A DNA stretch of 64,000 nt from Neobacillus sp. DY30 (GCF_030123065.1 NZ_CP126093.1:3414001-3478000); one strand, 5' to 3'; counted from the stretch's first letter, positions 37,063-47,255 are shown. Numbers and translations are program-made. The notes: a model not told the origin generated them from the sequence alone.

Positions 37063-38433
37063 TTAATTTAAATGATACTTGTCCATTTTATATTTTAATA
37101 ATTGTTTTGATATCCCTAGCCTTTTCGCTGCCTCAGTGATTTTTCCGTTCATTCCGTTTAATTCCCAGCTAATCAATTCCTTCTCGTACTGTTCAACAGC
37201 TTCTTTCAAAGAGTGTGTGCTCGGTTCTACCCTTTTTACTGGTAGGGACTGGTTAAATTCTTTCATTCTCTTTGGAATATCATCCATTGTTATACGATGA
37301 GTAGTCGCGTGATTAAATGCCGTTTCTACCGCATTCTTAAGCTCTCGTATATTTCCTGGCCAATGGTAGCGCTTAAAACATTCTAAAACATCGTCTTCCA
37401 CACCTTCGATGATGATGTTCATATGGTTATTATAAAAATTAATATAATAGGTAAGTAAGCTTTCGATATCTTCTTTTCTTTCATTTAACAGTGGTAAATC
37501 GATTTGGACTACACCAAGGCGGTAAAAAAGATCTTCCCTTAATCTTTTCTCCGATACTAATAGATCTGGATCTTCATTAGTTGCTGATATTACTCTTATA
37601 TTTAAGGGAATGTTTCGATTGCCACCTATTCTCCTTATCATTTTTTCTTCTATTGCTTTTAATAGTTTTACTTGGAGATAAATATCTAGTGAATTTACCT
37701 CATCTAAAAACAGAGTGCCTCCCTCAGCTTGTTCAAATAACCCCGGCATATCAGTGGAACCTGTAAAACTTCCCTTCACTGTACCGAATAAGGTACTTTC
37801 CAATAAGTTCGGCGGAATCGCACCGCAGTTTACAGATATAAAAGGTCCTCCAAAACGGTCACTTAAGTTATGAATGGACTGAGCAATCATTTCTTTACCA
37901 GTACCTGTTTTCCCATATATTAAGATGGTTGAATTTGTTCTAGCGATCTGTTTTATTTTATTTTTAATCATTTCCATTTTTGGATTAATGCTAATGATAT
38001 CTTCGATGGTATAGTATGTATTATTTTTCCGATACACCTTATGATGAGCCAATTTATCCAGTGAATTTATATTTTCCTTTGTATAAAAGTGTTTGGAGAA
38101 TTCAATCGCTCCAACAATTCGCTCATTTTCGATAATCGGGTAGGTGGAATTAACAGTCATTACAGTATTCCCAAATTCCGTAATGAGCTCTTGTTTAACA
38201 TTCGTTACTGCTGCTCCTTCAGCTAGCACCTTCATGATCGTACTATTTTCCTTTGTTAGGTTTTTATAAAATGTCGTAATATGCTTTCCCATAAAATCTT
38301 CCGGTCTAAGCCCAATTTGCCTAAGGACATTAAGGTCAACTAAATCGTAAAAAATGATAACCCCATGTTCGTCACAAACTAAAATATTGTCAAAATCCGT
38401 TAAGTGCTTAAAATCTTCAATTTTAATTTTCAA
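37063..38433 (-). CDS. sigma-54-dependent PAS activator (RocR-like paralogue)
   Basis: A 456-aa enhancer-binding protein: N-terminal PAS domain (~10-115), AAA+ domain (~145-380) with Walker A GKTGTGKE and Walker B FLDEVNS, and a C-terminal Fis-type HTH (GKITEAAKRLGISKQLLKYK). The sigma-54 contact loop reads GSFTGS instead of GAFTGA. That differs at both Ala positions, mild changes that may alter but need not abolish activity. TTG 38433 starts the protein 9 nt after AAAGGAGG. It is upstream of the brnQ-amidohydrolase unit on the same strand and is its likely activator. Confidence 0.87.
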   Translation of the reverse strand: MKIKIEDFKHLTDFDNILVCDEHGVIIFYDLVDLNVLRQIGLRPEDFMGKHITTFYKNLTKENSTIMKVLAEGAAVTNVKQELITEFGNTVMTVNSTYPIIENERIVGAIEFSKHFYTKENINSLDKLAHHKVYRKNNTYYTIEDIISINPKMEMIKNKIKQIARTNSTILIYGKTGTGKEMIAQSIHNLSDRFGGPFISVNCGAIPPNLLESTLFGTVKGSFTGSTDMPGLFEQAEGGTLFLDEVNSLDIYLQVKLLKAIEEKMIRRIGGNRNIPLNIRVISATNEDPDLLVSEKRLREDLFYRLGVVQIDLPLLNERKEDIESLLTYYINFYNNHMNIIIEGVEDDVLECFKRYHWPGNIRELKNAVETAFNHATTHRITMDDIPKRMKEFNQSLPVKRVEPSTHSLKEAVEQYEKELISWELNGMNGKITEAAKRLGISKQLLKYKMDKYHLN

Positions 38434-38578
38434 AAGGGCAGCCTCCTTTCAGACAATGATTTAACATCATTTATTTGAATTAATGCAAACTTTCAATCAA
38501 TTTAATTATATTAGTATAAAGTAAAATTTTAAAAAAGAAAATGGAATTTAAAAGCAGCAGATTCTTTCTGCTCATTAA

Positions 38579-38619
38579 TAAAAAAATACCCTTTCCTTTT
38601 AAAGAAAAGAGTATTTTTT
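38579..38619 (-). terminator. terminator of the rocA-rocD-rocG operon
   Basis: Minus-strand stem AAAAAATACTCTTT / AAAGGGTATTTTTT with one G-U pair and a T run, 11 nt after the rocG stop. Confidence 0.8.
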
Positions 38620-38629
38620 AATTCTACTA

Positions 38630-39922
38630 TTATACCCAGCCTCTGAAACGGGAGGCTTCTGCTACTTTCTTTATTCCAACCATATAGGCCGCTAAACGCA
38701 TATCCACTTGATGGGTCTCAGCTAATTGATAAATATTGTCAAAAGAACTAACCATTACTTTCTCAAGTTTTTCCATTACTTCTTCTTCTGTCCAATAGTA
38801 CCCTTGATTATTTTGCACCCATTCAAAATAAGAAACTGTTACACCGCCTGCACTGGCAAGAATATCTGGTACGAGAAGAATACCTCGTTCTGTTAAAATC
38901 TTTGTCGCTTCAAGTGTGGTTGGTCCGTTTGCTGCTTCAACGACAATACTTGCTTTAATATTAGCAGCATTCTCTTCGGTGATTTGATTTGAAATTGCCG
39001 CAGGCACTAGAATGTCGCAGTCTAATTCAAGTAATTCTTTATTACTGATCGTATTATTGAAAAGCTTTGAGAACGTACCGAAGCTATCTCTTCTATCAAG
39101 CAAATAATTGATATCAAGTCCATTAGGATCATAAATCCCGCCGTATACATCGGAAACAGCGACGACCTTCGCACCTGCATCATGCATAAATTTAGCTAAG
39201 TAACTTCCCGCGTTTCCAAAACCCTGGATCACCACTCGAGCTCCATGTAATTCTTTTCCTATCTTCTTAACTGCTTCATTTATACAAATGGTAACACCAC
39301 GAGCAGTCGCTGTTTCACGTCCATGTGAACCGCCTAAAACTAGTGGTTTACCCGTGATAAATCCCGGTGAGTCAAACTCACGCAAACGGCTGTACTCATC
39401 CATCATCCATGCCATAATTTGTGAATTCGTATAAACATCCGGAGCAGGTATATCTTTTGTTGGTCCAACGATCTGGCTGATTGCACGAACATATCCGCGG
39501 CTTAATCTCTCAAGTTCTCTGAAGGACATGTTTCTAGGGTCACAGATAATACCGCCTTTTCCGCCGCCATACGGAAGATTCGTAATTCCACACTTTAAGC
39601 TCATCCAAATCGACAGGGCTTTTACCTCAGCTTCATCTACATCTGGGTGGAAGCGAACACCGCCCTTTGTTGGTCCAACTGCATCGTTATGCTGCGAACG
39701 ATACCCGGTAAATACTTTTACGGTACCATCATCCATACGAACAGGGATTCGAACGGTTAATAGACGAATCGGTTCTTTTAATAATTCGTACATTTCGTTA
39801 TTATAACCTAGCTTATTTAGCGCTTCCTGTATCACTGTTTGTGTAGAATAGTATAAGTTTAAAGATTCTTTTTCCTTTTGTTGTTCTTTTGACATTTCAT
39901 TTATCACTGTCTTAACTGACAT
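38630..39922 (-). CDS. rocG: NAD-dependent glutamate dehydrogenase
   Basis: A 430-aa Glu/Leu/Phe/Val dehydrogenase-family enzyme. Catalytic Lys region GGGKGGIICDP, substrate motif KCGITNLPYGG, Rossmann motif VIQGFGNAGSYLA. It oxidises glutamate to 2-oxoglutarate and ammonium. AGAGGTG precedes ATG 39922. It is third in an operon with rocA and rocD, so it finishes arginine/ornithine/proline breakdown. In B. subtilis rocG is a separate gene with its own distant activating site; here it is joined to the operon. Confidence 0.93.
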   Translation of the reverse strand: MSVKTVINEMSKEQQKEKESLNLYYSTQTVIQEALNKLGYNNEMYELLKEPIRLLTVRIPVRMDDGTVKVFTGYRSQHNDAVGPTKGGVRFHPDVDEAEVKALSIWMSLKCGITNLPYGGGKGGIICDPRNMSFRELERLSRGYVRAISQIVGPTKDIPAPDVYTNSQIMAWMMDEYSRLREFDSPGFITGKPLVLGGSHGRETATARGVTICINEAVKKIGKELHGARVVIQGFGNAGSYLAKFMHDAGAKVVAVSDVYGGIYDPNGLDINYLLDRRDSFGTFSKLFNNTISNKELLELDCDILVPAAISNQITEENAANIKASIVVEAANGPTTLEATKILTERGILLVPDILASAGGVTVSYFEWVQNNQGYYWTEEEVMEKLEKVMVSSFDNIYQLAETHQVDMRLAAYMVGIKKVAEASRFRGWV

Positions 39923-39963
39923 GGCTAGACACCTCTTAGTTTAGTGGGATATGAAATCTTTTT

Positions 39964-41166
39964 TTAAGCGAAAATTTTAGTAATCTTCTCAATTGCCCAA
40001 TCGATTTCTGCCTTCGTAATTACAAGTGGTGGAGCAAAACGAATAACGGTATCATGTGTTTCCTTACATAATAAACCTTCTTCCTTTAATTGCTCACAGT
40101 ATGGTCTTGCTTCTTCTGTCAGTTCCACACCGATAAATAAACCTCTGCCTCTTATTTCTTTAATCACAGGATTAGTGATTGTTTTTAATTGTTCTAAGAA
40201 GTATGCACCTAGCTCCTTTGAACGTTCAGCTAGTTGTTCTTCCTCAATTACTTCTAATGCTGCAATTGACACGGCACAAGCAAGTGGATTTCCTCCAAAA
40301 GTGGAACCATGTGAGCCTGGATTAAATACTCCTAAAATATCTGAGTTGGCCACTACACATGAAATTGGGAATACTCCGCCACCTAAAGCTTTTCCCAAAA
40401 TTAACATGTCTGGGGTCACTTCTTCCCATTCAGTCGCAAACATTTTTCCTGTCCGAGCTAAGCCAACTTGAATTTCATCGGCAATAAACAATACATTGTT
40501 TTCTTTACATAAATTAGATGCTGCTTTTAAGAATCCATCAGGAGGAAGGATAATACCTGCTTCACCTTGAATTGGCTCAATTAAGAATGCAGCTGTATTA
40601 GGTGTAATTGCAGCTTTTAATGCTTCAATATCCCCATAAGGAATGAGCTTAATCCCTGGAAGCATTGGACCAAAGCCGCGCTTATATTCAGGATCAGAAG
40701 ATAAGGACACCGCACCCATCGTTCTTCCATGGAAGTTACCTATACAAGCAATGATCTCAGCTTGATTCTCAGCGATTCCTTTTACATCATATCCCCATCG
40801 GCGTGCTGCTTTAAGAGCAGTTTCAACCGCTTCTGCACCTGTATTCATCGGAAGTGCCATTTCTTTATTGGTTAATTTACAAATTTTTTCATACCAGGGG
40901 CCGAGCTGGTCATTATGAAATGCACGTGAAGTTAACGTTACCTTGTCTGCTTGGTCTTTTAAGGCTTGAATAATTTTAGGATGACGATGTCCTTGGTTTA
41001 CCGCAGAATAGGCACTCAGCATATCCATATAACGATTCCCTTCTGGACTTTCAATCCATACTCCCTCTGCTTTTGAAACTACGATTGGAAGTGGATGATA
41101 GTTATTAGCGCCAAATTTCTGTGTTTGTTCGATAATTTCTGTTGTTTTATTCATAATGGTATTCAT
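39964..41166 (-). CDS. rocD: ornithine aminotransferase
   Basis: A 400-aa class-III PLP aminotransferase. Ornithine + 2-oxoglutarate gives glutamate-5-semialdehyde + glutamate. It has the PLP-Lys region [12 protein letters not shown], the [12 protein letters not shown] motif and [12 protein letters not shown] use ATG 41166 (GGGGGAAGGA upstream); the frame continues to 41370 but that overlaps rocA and is not supported. Gap to rocA 13 bp, to rocG 41 bp. Confidence 0.93.
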   Translation of the reverse strand: MNTIMNKTTEIIEQTQKFGANNYHPLPIVVSKAEGVWIESPEGNRYMDMLSAYSAVNQGHRHPKIIQALKDQADKVTLTSRAFHNDQLGPWYEKICKLTNKEMALPMNTGAEAVETALKAARRWGYDVKGIAENQAEIIACIGNFHGRTMGAVSLSSDPEYKRGFGPMLPGIKLIPYGDIEALKAAITPNTAAFLIEPIQGEAGIILPPDGFLKAASNLCKENNVLFIADEIQVGLARTGKMFATEWEEVTPDMLILGKALGGGVFPISCVVANSDILGVFNPGSHGSTFGGNPLACAVSIAALEVIEEEQLAERSKELGAYFLEQLKTITNPVIKEIRGRGLFIGVELTEEARPYCEQLKEEGLLCKETHDTVIRFAPPLVITKAEIDWAIEKITKIFA

Positions 41167-41179
41167 TGTTCCTTCCCCC

Positions 41180-42724
41180 TTATAGCATTTCGGATGTTGT
41201 TTTTGCTTGCATATGGAGCAGTAGGTAGTCAGGACCGCCTGCTTTAGAGTCTGTCCCTGACATATTGAATCCGCCAAAAGGCTGATATCCAACAATTGCT
41301 CCTGTACATGTACGGTTAAAGTAAAGATTTCCAACATGAAATTCTTCTCGGGCACGTTCAATATGTTCACGGTTGTTGGAAATTAAAGCTCCTGTTAGAC
41401 CGTAATCTGTGTTGTTGGCGATTTGCATCATATGATCAAAATCACGAGCTTTTGAGAAAGCTAGAACTGGTCCAAAAATCTCCTCTTGCATAAGACGTGC
41501 ATTTTCATCTAAATCTGCAAAAATCGTTGGTTGGATAAAGTAACCCTCGGTGTCATCGCCTTCTCCGCCAGTCATTAATCTTCCTTCCTGTTTACCTACT
41601 TCGATATAATTCATGATTTTCTTAAATGATTTTTCATCGATTACTGGACCCATATAATTAGAATAATCTTCTGGGTTACCTATTGTCAGTGTTTTGGTTA
41701 GCGCCACAGCCTTTTCTAGCACTTCTTCGTAAACATCTTGATGAACGACCGCACGAGATCCTGCAGAACATTTTTGACCTGAGAATCCAAAAGCAGAGTA
41801 CACAATGCTCGCTGCAGCTAAATCCAAGTCTGCATCATTGTCGACAACAACCGTATCCTTACCGCCCATTTCAGCAATGACGCGTTTAATCCAGATTTGA
41901 CCTTGGTGGACTTTTGCAGCTCGTTCATTGATTCTGCAGCCTACTTCACGAGAACCAGTGAAGGAAATGAAACGAGTTTTTGGATGGTCAACTAGGTAAT
42001 CACCAATTTGAGCACCGCTTCCAGGTACAAAGTTTAATACTCCATTTGGAAGGCCTGCCTCATGCATTAGCTCGACAAACTTTGCAGCCACGATCGGTGT
42101 TGAGTTAGCAGGCTTTAAAAGTACGGTGTTACCAGAGACAATTGCTGCAACGGTTGTTCCTGCCATAATCGCCAATGGGAAGTTAAATGGCGAAATAATG
42201 ATTCCCACTCCTAGGGGAATGTAATGATATTGATTGTATTCACCATCACGGCTTTGTACAGGAAAACCTTCTTTAATTCGCAGCATTTGCCTTCCATAGT
42301 ATTCGATAAAATCAATTGCTTCTGCTGTATCTGCGTCTGCTTCCTTCCATGGCTTGCCTGCCTCTTTTACTAGATAAGCAGAAAACTCATGTTTGCGGCG
42401 GCGCATCATTGCAGCAGCACGAAATAAAATATTGGCACGGTGCTCAGGCTTCCATTTTTTCCATGATTCAAATGCCGTTAATGCGGTTTGCATCGCCTTT
42501 TCAGCAAGTTCTTGGTCTGCCATGGACACACTGCCGATGACTTCTTCTTTATTTGCTGGATTAATAGATTGAATCTTTTTATCCGTCGTAATGTTCTCCC
42601 CGCCAATTACAACTGGATATTCCTTTCCAAGCTGGGATTGCACATACGCAAGAGCTTGTTGAAAAGCTAGTTTATTTGATTCATCACCGAAATTAGTAAA
42701 TGGTTCATGAGTATACGGTTTCAT
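41180..42724 (-). CDS. rocA: L-glutamate gamma-semialdehyde (P5C) dehydrogenase
   Basis: A 514-aa aldehyde dehydrogenase of the RocA/PutC type. [10 protein letters not shown], catalytic Glu in [10 protein letters not shown], Cys in [13 protein letters not shown]. Oxidises P5C to glutamate with NAD+. First gene of the operon rocA-rocD-rocG, read from a sigma-54 promoter. ATG 42724 follows AAGGGGG. Confidence 0.95.
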   Translation of the reverse strand: MKPYTHEPFTNFGDESNKLAFQQALAYVQSQLGKEYPVVIGGENITTDKKIQSINPANKEEVIGSVSMADQELAEKAMQTALTAFESWKKWKPEHRANILFRAAAMMRRRKHEFSAYLVKEAGKPWKEADADTAEAIDFIEYYGRQMLRIKEGFPVQSRDGEYNQYHYIPLGVGIIISPFNFPLAIMAGTTVAAIVSGNTVLLKPANSTPIVAAKFVELMHEAGLPNGVLNFVPGSGAQIGDYLVDHPKTRFISFTGSREVGCRINERAAKVHQGQIWIKRVIAEMGGKDTVVVDNDADLDLAAASIVYSAFGFSGQKCSAGSRAVVHQDVYEEVLEKAVALTKTLTIGNPEDYSNYMGPVIDEKSFKKIMNYIEVGKQEGRLMTGGEGDDTEGYFIQPTIFADLDENARLMQEEIFGPVLAFSKARDFDHMMQIANNTDYGLTGALISNNREHIERAREEFHVGNLYFNRTCTGAIVGYQPFGGFNMSGTDSKAGGPDYLLLHMQAKTTSEML

Positions 42725-42760
42725 TTATTTTTCCCCCTTGTTGTTTGTTCAAATATAATA

Positions 42761-42777
42761 ATGCAAGTATCGTGCCA
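42761..42777 (-). promoter_or_regulatory. sigma-54 promoter of rocA-rocD-rocG
   Basis: Minus-strand TGGCAC-GATAC-TTGCAT, a perfect -24/-12 consensus match, ~37 bp upstream of rocA. Confidence 0.93.
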
Positions 42778-42817
42778 AATATAAAATGCTATATTAATAA
42801 GGGATTTATGTTATTAA

Positions 42818-42876
42818 GAGCAAAATATTTTTGCGCAAAATTATTAAATATTTTTTAACGCAAAAATATTTTGCTC
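42818..42876. promoter_or_regulatory. paired RocR-type upstream activating sites
   Basis: GCAAAATATTTTTGC (42820-42834) and GCAAAAATATTTTGC (42860-42874) are each near-perfect palindromes and are inverse copies of each other. With flanks they form a perfect 18-bp inverted repeat. Centres are 40 bp apart, about four helical turns, placing both on one DNA face. They lie 41-99 bp upstream of the rocA -24 box and close to the divergent activator's start. Confidence 0.8.
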
Positions 42877-42930
42877 TAATTTAGATTATTTGTTTTAATA
42901 GAAAGATAAACAATAAGGGGAATGACTCAC

Positions 42931-44355
42931 ATGGTACAAACAAAAATGACGGTTGAATACCTGCGCTATCTTAATTCCATGTATAAAAGAATCTTAGATG
43001 AAGTGGATGTTGGGGTCCATGCTGTAGACGCTTCGGGGAATACGGTTATTTATAATCATAAAATGGCTCAAATTGAATCAATGGATGTCGAAGATGTAAT
43101 GAATAAAAATCTCTTAGATGTCTTTATGTTTAAAGAAGATCAATCTAGTACACTTGTAAAAGCACTGCAGGAAGGTAATGAAACAAAAAATGTTAAACAA
43201 ACCTATTTTAATAACAGGGGCAGGGAAATTACTACCAACAATAATACCATTCCAATTTATGAAAACGATCAACTGTTAGGGGCAGTAGAGATTGCAAATG
43301 ACGTGACAAAGCTGGAACGATTAATAAAAGGCAATATCACACGTAAAGGAAGTACTAGATATACATTTGAAAGTATTACAGGAAACAGTACAGTCATGAA
43401 GGAAGTCATTGAAGGAGCAAAGCGTGCTGCACGGACCTCTTCTTACGTCTTAATTGTTGGAGAAACAGGAACTGGAAAAGAACTGTTTGCCCAAAGTATA
43501 CATAATGCCAGCAGTCGTTTTTCTGGTCCCTTTATCTCTCAAAACTGTGCGGCATTACCTGATAACTTAATAGAAAGTCTTTTATTTGGAACAAAGCGCG
43601 GTGCTTTTACAGGAGCCATCGACCAGCCAGGACTATTTGAACAGGCAAACGGCGGAACGTTGTTACTTGATGAGATTAATTCTCTTAATCTAAATCTTCA
43701 GGCTAAACTACTTCGTGCACTTCAAGAAAAAACCATCCGCCGGGTTGGGGATACAAAGGATACCCCTGTCGATGTTCGTGTGATCGCAAATATTAACGAA
43801 GACCCAATTGATGCGATAACCAATAATCATATGCGTAAAGACTTATATTACCGCCTTGGAGTAGTTACTGTCTTCATTCCGCCTTTGAGAGAACGAAAAG
43901 AAGATATCCCTCTGCTCGTCCAACATTTTATTAAAAAATACAATGAGCTTTTTCAAATGAATGTAAAGGGTCTATCGGATGAAGTGAAGCAATCGTTTTT
44001 GGAATATGATTGGACAGGTAATGTCCGTGAGCTGGAGCACATCATTGAAGCGGCAATGAATATTATTATGGATGATGAAGATATCATTAGCTATTCACAT
44101 CTGCCTTATCAATACCGCAGCAAAATGCACGGAAAAGAAAAAAATATTCCCGCTACCTCGGTGGATAGCTTTATTAAAGAACGGACCGATATACCTGCTT
44201 CACTGAAGGATCAAATGGAATACTTCGAAAAGTCCTATATTGAACATGTCTGGAAAGATAATGACTACAACATTTCAAGAACTGCAGATGTACTAGGGTT
44301 AAGCCGCCAAAGTCTTCAATATCGTATGAAAAAGCTAAACATCAAGAATAAGTAA
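42931..44355 (+). CDS. rocR: sigma-54-dependent activator of arginine/ornithine catabolism
   Basis: A 474-aa enhancer-binding protein with an N-terminal PAS domain (~15-120), an AAA+ domain with GETGTGKE, a canonical GAFTGA loop and LLDEINS, and a C-terminal Fis-type HTH (ISRTADVLGLSRQSLQYRMK). Divergent from rocA, next to the paired palindromes. In B. subtilis RocR responds to ornithine/citrulline. ATG 42931 has AAGGGG ~10 nt upstream; ATG 42922 is too close to it. Confidence 0.88.
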   Translation: MVQTKMTVEYLRYLNSMYKRILDEVDVGVHAVDASGNTVIYNHKMAQIESMDVEDVMNKNLLDVFMFKEDQSSTLVKALQEGNETKNVKQTYFNNRGREITTNNNTIPIYENDQLLGAVEIANDVTKLERLIKGNITRKGSTRYTFESITGNSTVMKEVIEGAKRAARTSSYVLIVGETGTGKELFAQSIHNASSRFSGPFISQNCAALPDNLIESLLFGTKRGAFTGAIDQPGLFEQANGGTLLLDEINSLNLNLQAKLLRALQEKTIRRVGDTKDTPVDVRVIANINEDPIDAITNNHMRKDLYYRLGVVTVFIPPLRERKEDIPLLVQHFIKKYNELFQMNVKGLSDEVKQSFLEYDWTGNVRELEHIIEAAMNIIMDDEDIISYSHLPYQYRSKMHGKEKNIPATSVDSFIKERTDIPASLKDQMEYFEKSYIEHVWKDNDYNISRTADVLGLSRQSLQYRMKKLNIKNK

Positions 44356-44454
44356 CAAGAACTAGTAAAATTGTCCAAAAAAATTCACAATATTTGCAGG
44401 AAATTGTCGAGAAATAAAGGAATATATAAGTAGAACACAAAAGGAGGAAAATAT

Positions 44455-44868
44455 ATGAAAAAGTTGTTAACATTACTTTTTACTAGTTTGATTGTTTTAT
44501 TGATGTTTGTAGGCTCAGGGAATGTAGCTTTTGCACACGAGGGTGAGGAAGATTGTTTTTGTGATTCCTTTATAATTCTAGATGGTGCCGAAAAAAACAA
44601 AATTGTTGCGGAGTTTTTAGCAAGTGACGAGTTTAAGACATTAAAATTAACTAACTTAGAAAGCGGCTATAAATGGAAGGGAATTAGTAAAGCTGAAGTT
44701 ACCAGATTTATTAAGGATGTTCACTTAGTTCCCAATGATCCAGAAAGTCCAGTGATTATTGAAACTGGTGCTATTGGTGTTGCTGTACCCTTTTTTACAA
44801 GTGATGGAAAGTTGGAAGTATTCTATTTCCTAAATGGAGAACCTGGTGGTAGTCAAGTGATTGAATAA
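44455..44868 (+). CDS. small secreted protein, unknown function
   Basis: A 137-aa exported protein. Signal peptide MKKLLTLLFTSLIVLLMFVG, cleavage probably after VAFA (~residue 29). The mature protein begins HEGEEDCFCDSF with a CxC and His, which may bind metal or form a disulphide. No family recognised. Strong AAAGGAGG before ATG 44455. It follows the rocR-like gene by 99 bp. Confidence 0.7.
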   Translation: MKKLLTLLFTSLIVLLMFVGSGNVAFAHEGEEDCFCDSFIILDGAEKNKIVAEFLASDEFKTLKLTNLESGYKWKGISKAEVTRFIKDVHLVPNDPESPVIIETGAIGVAVPFFTSDGKLEVFYFLNGEPGGSQVIE

Positions 44869-44874
44869 TACATT

Positions 44875-44905
44875 TAAAAAAGCTGGCTAAATGCCAGCTT
44901 TTTTC
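44875..44905. terminator. bidirectional terminator
   Basis: Stem AAAAAGCTGGC / GCCAGCTTTTT with a 5-nt loop; A run left, T run right; between convergent genes. Confidence 0.88.
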
Positions 44906-45177
44906 TATTCTTCTTCCTCATCCATAATCTCCTCAAAAGCTGCCGAAACTTTATCAAATTCTTCATCGCTTTCGATTGCAGTTAAATCTCCATCTTCGTC
45001 CACTTTCAAGAAGAAAATATCAATATCTTCGTCTGTTTCCTCTTTAATATCTTCCACAAAACCTACCGCCACATAATTGGTTCCTTCTATATTGATGGAA
45101 GCTAGTACTTCTACTTCTTGTTCTTGCTCTGTTTCATCACTGATTGTAAAAACTTCGCCTACTTCGATATTAGCCAT
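44905..45177 (-). CDS. DUF1292 protein (YrzB-like)
   Basis: A 90-aa, very acidic protein, typical of DUF1292: an N-terminal beta-rich segment (VGEVFTISDETEQEQEVEVL), YVAVGFVEDI in the middle and an acidic tail ending EEIMDEEEE. Family function unknown. RBS GAGGGAG before ATG 45177. Confidence 0.82.
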   Translation of the reverse strand: MANIEVGEVFTISDETEQEQEVEVLASINIEGTNYVAVGFVEDIKEETDEDIDIFFLKVDEDGDLTAIESDEEFDKVSAAFEEIMDEEEE

Positions 45178-45260
45178 GTTGTATTCTCCCTCTTATTTAG
45201 AATTAGTATTTCATTCCATCAGTATCTCTAAAACAGTTGGAAATAATGCTTAAAAATAAC

Positions 45261-45785
45261 TTATTTTTGCTCAATGACTTTAATAAATTCGCGCATATAA
45301 TCCGGTAAATCCGGTGGGCGTCTGCTTGATACAAGATGTCCGTCGACCACAACCGGTTCATCATACCAAGTTGCACCGGCATTCTCCATATCATCCTTAA
45401 TTCCTGGTGTACTAGTTACCTTTTTGCCCTGCAAGATTTTTGCAGAGATTAAAACCCAGCCAGCATGACAGATTTGCCCAATCGGCTTCTTGTTTTGTTC
45501 GAAATGTTGAAGCAGTGAAAGGACTTCAGGAAAGCGGCGAATCTTATCGGGTGCCCAGCCTCCTGGAACCAAAATGGCATCGTACTCTTCTCCTTTAATA
45601 TCACTATAGGAGAAATCCGATTTTGCCGGTACACCGTATTTTCCTATGTATTCATCCTCAGCCTTCTCACCCGCTAAATGAACAACTGCTCCTTCTTCTC
45701 TAAGTCTTAGTATGGGATACCATAATTCAAGATCTTCAAAATCATGATGAACAAGACTTACTACCTTCTTACTTGTTAAACGCAT
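45261..45785 (-). CDS. DJ-1/PfpI-family protein (YraA-like)
   Basis: A 174-aa type-1 glutamine amidotransferase-fold protein. Nucleophile-elbow Cys106 in GQICHAG with His107, acidic partner in FEDLE (~residue 17), LVPGGWAP loop. Members act as stress proteins, glyoxalase-III or deglycase-like enzymes; the activity of this one is not fixed by sequence. ATG 45785 after AAGGAGGAG; the upstream frame to 45851 is not supported. Confidence 0.87.
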   Translation of the reverse strand: MRLTSKKVVSLVHHDFEDLELWYPILRLREEGAVVHLAGEKAEDEYIGKYGVPAKSDFSYSDIKGEEYDAILVPGGWAPDKIRRFPEVLSLLQHFEQNKKPIGQICHAGWVLISAKILQGKKVTSTPGIKDDMENAGATWYDEPVVVDGHLVSSRRPPDLPDYMREFIKVIEQK

Positions 45786-45837
45786 AATTGTTATCTCCTC
45801 CTTCTTGATTATTATGACATAGAAAAAACAAACCAAC

Positions 45838-45877
45838 AAAAAAGACACCACTTTAACGAATACACAGTGGTGTCTTT
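45838..45877 (-). terminator. terminator of the feo operon
   Basis: Minus-strand stem AAAGACACCACT / AGTGGTGTCTTT with a 13-nt loop and T run, right after the feoB membrane part. Confidence 0.88.
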
Positions 45878-45881
45878 CACA

Positions 45882-47255
45882 TTACAGCCAACCAAAGAAT
45901 CTAACCGTTTGGGCAATAATTAGAGGAACAAGGATCGCTATCACCGTTGGAATCAGAAAGGCCAGGAACGTCCATTTTTTACTTTTCGTTTCCTTATAAA
46001 TATTTAATAGCGTTGTTCCGCACGGATAATGCAGCAGTGAAAATAACATCATATTTAGCGCAGTTAGCCACGTCCAGCCATGTTCAAGAAAGATTTGCTT
46101 TAAATCGACTAAGCTATCCACCTCTGTTAAGGATCCTGTCGATAGATAACCCATTAACAGGATGGGCAGGACAATTTCATTCGCTGGCAAGCCTAAAATA
46201 AACGCCATCATAATATATCCATCAAGACCTAGCAACTTTCCAAAGGGATTTAAGAACTCGACTGCATACATCAGAATACTGGTATCACCAATAAAAATGT
46301 TAGCAAAAACCCATGTTAGAATTGCTGCAGGTGCTGCAACTTTCACGGCTCGCATTAATACAGACCATGATCTTGTTAGGGATGAGCGGACCACCGTATC
46401 AAAAATCTTAGGTTTCCTGTACGGCGGAAGTTCTAACGTATAGTGGCTTGGAATCCCTTTTAATGCTGTTTTGGAGAGCACCCAGGAGACAAAAAAGGTG
46501 ACAATGATACCAAACAGTACGATTCCGACAATCACTCCAGTTGTAACTAGTGATTTAAGCCCGCCTGTAAAATTGGCGGCCATGAATAATGAGGCCAATA
46601 CAATTAACGTGCCCCAACGCCCGTTACAAGGCACAAAATTATTTGTCAATATCGCCAGCATACGTTCTCTAGGAGATTCAATAATCCTCGTAGAAATCAC
46701 CGCAGCTGCATTACAGCCAAAACCCATAGCCATCGTTAAGGATTGTTTACCATGGGCACCTACCCTTTTAAACAAGCGATCCATATTAAAGGCAACACGT
46801 GGGAGGTAGCCATAATTCTCTAAAAGAGCGAAGGTTGGAAAAAAAATCGCCATTGGAGGCAGCATGACACTAATAACCCATGTTGTTCCACGATATAAAC
46901 CAAGAACAAGAATTCCATGAACCCAGTCAGGTGATTGAATAAACGTAAAAAATGCAGTTAAATACTTCTCCATTGAACCAAAAAACTCTGCTAACATTGA
47001 GGATGGTATATTTGCTCCTGCAATGGTTAAATAAAACAATACTCCCAACATCGTAAGCATAATCGGAAAACCAAAGATCGAAGAGGTGAAAATCGCGTCA
47101 AGCTTTTCTGTCCTAGTATCTTTTTTGGATTCTGTATATTTTATCCCTTCCCTACATAGTCGGTGGCTATGTTCATAGAGCTGCTGAACAATATCATCTC
47201 GCAACTTAGCAGTTGAAAGCTGCTGCGCTTCTGTGTAAAGCTGTTCTATACTCAT
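45882..47255 (-). CDS. feoB: FeoB membrane domain (split gene, C-terminal part)
   Basis: A 457-aa polytopic membrane protein equal to the Fe2+ channel part of FeoB. It contains the two gate motifs: MGFGCNAAAV with NFVPCNGRWGTLI, and LPANEIVLPILLMGYL. The Gate-1 motif reads GCNAAAV, where most FeoB have GCNVPA-like residues. It has its own RBS (AAAGGAGG, 6 nt before ATG 47255) and overlaps the GTPase gene by ATGA. A clean gene fission, not a frameshift. Confidence 0.88.
   Translation of the reverse strand: MSIEQLYTEAQQLSTAKLRDDIVQQLYEHSHRLCREGIKYTESKKDTRTEKLDAIFTSSIFGFPIMLTMLGVLFYLTIAGANIPSSMLAEFFGSMEKYLTAFFTFIQSPDWVHGILVLGLYRGTTWVISVMLPPMAIFFPTFALLENYGYLPRVAFNMDRLFKRVGAHGKQSLTMAMGFGCNAAAVISTRIIESPRERMLAILTNNFVPCNGRWGTLIVLASLFMAANFTGGLKSLVTTGVIVGIVLFGIIVTFFVSWVLSKTALKGIPSHYTLELPPYRKPKIFDTVVRSSLTRSWSVLMRAVKVAAPAAILTWVFANIFIGDTSILMYAVEFLNPFGKLLGLDGYIMMAFILGLPANEIVLPILLMGYLSTGSLTEVDSLVDLKQIFLEHGWTWLTALNMMLFSLLHYPCGTTLLNIYKETKSKKWTFLAFLIPTVIAILVPLIIAQTVRFFGWL

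Noticed and set aside
38434..38530. Sigma-54 promoter before the PAS activator gene
   Set aside because: A TTGCAT is present, but five bases upstream the sequence is TGATTG, matching only two of six -24 positions.
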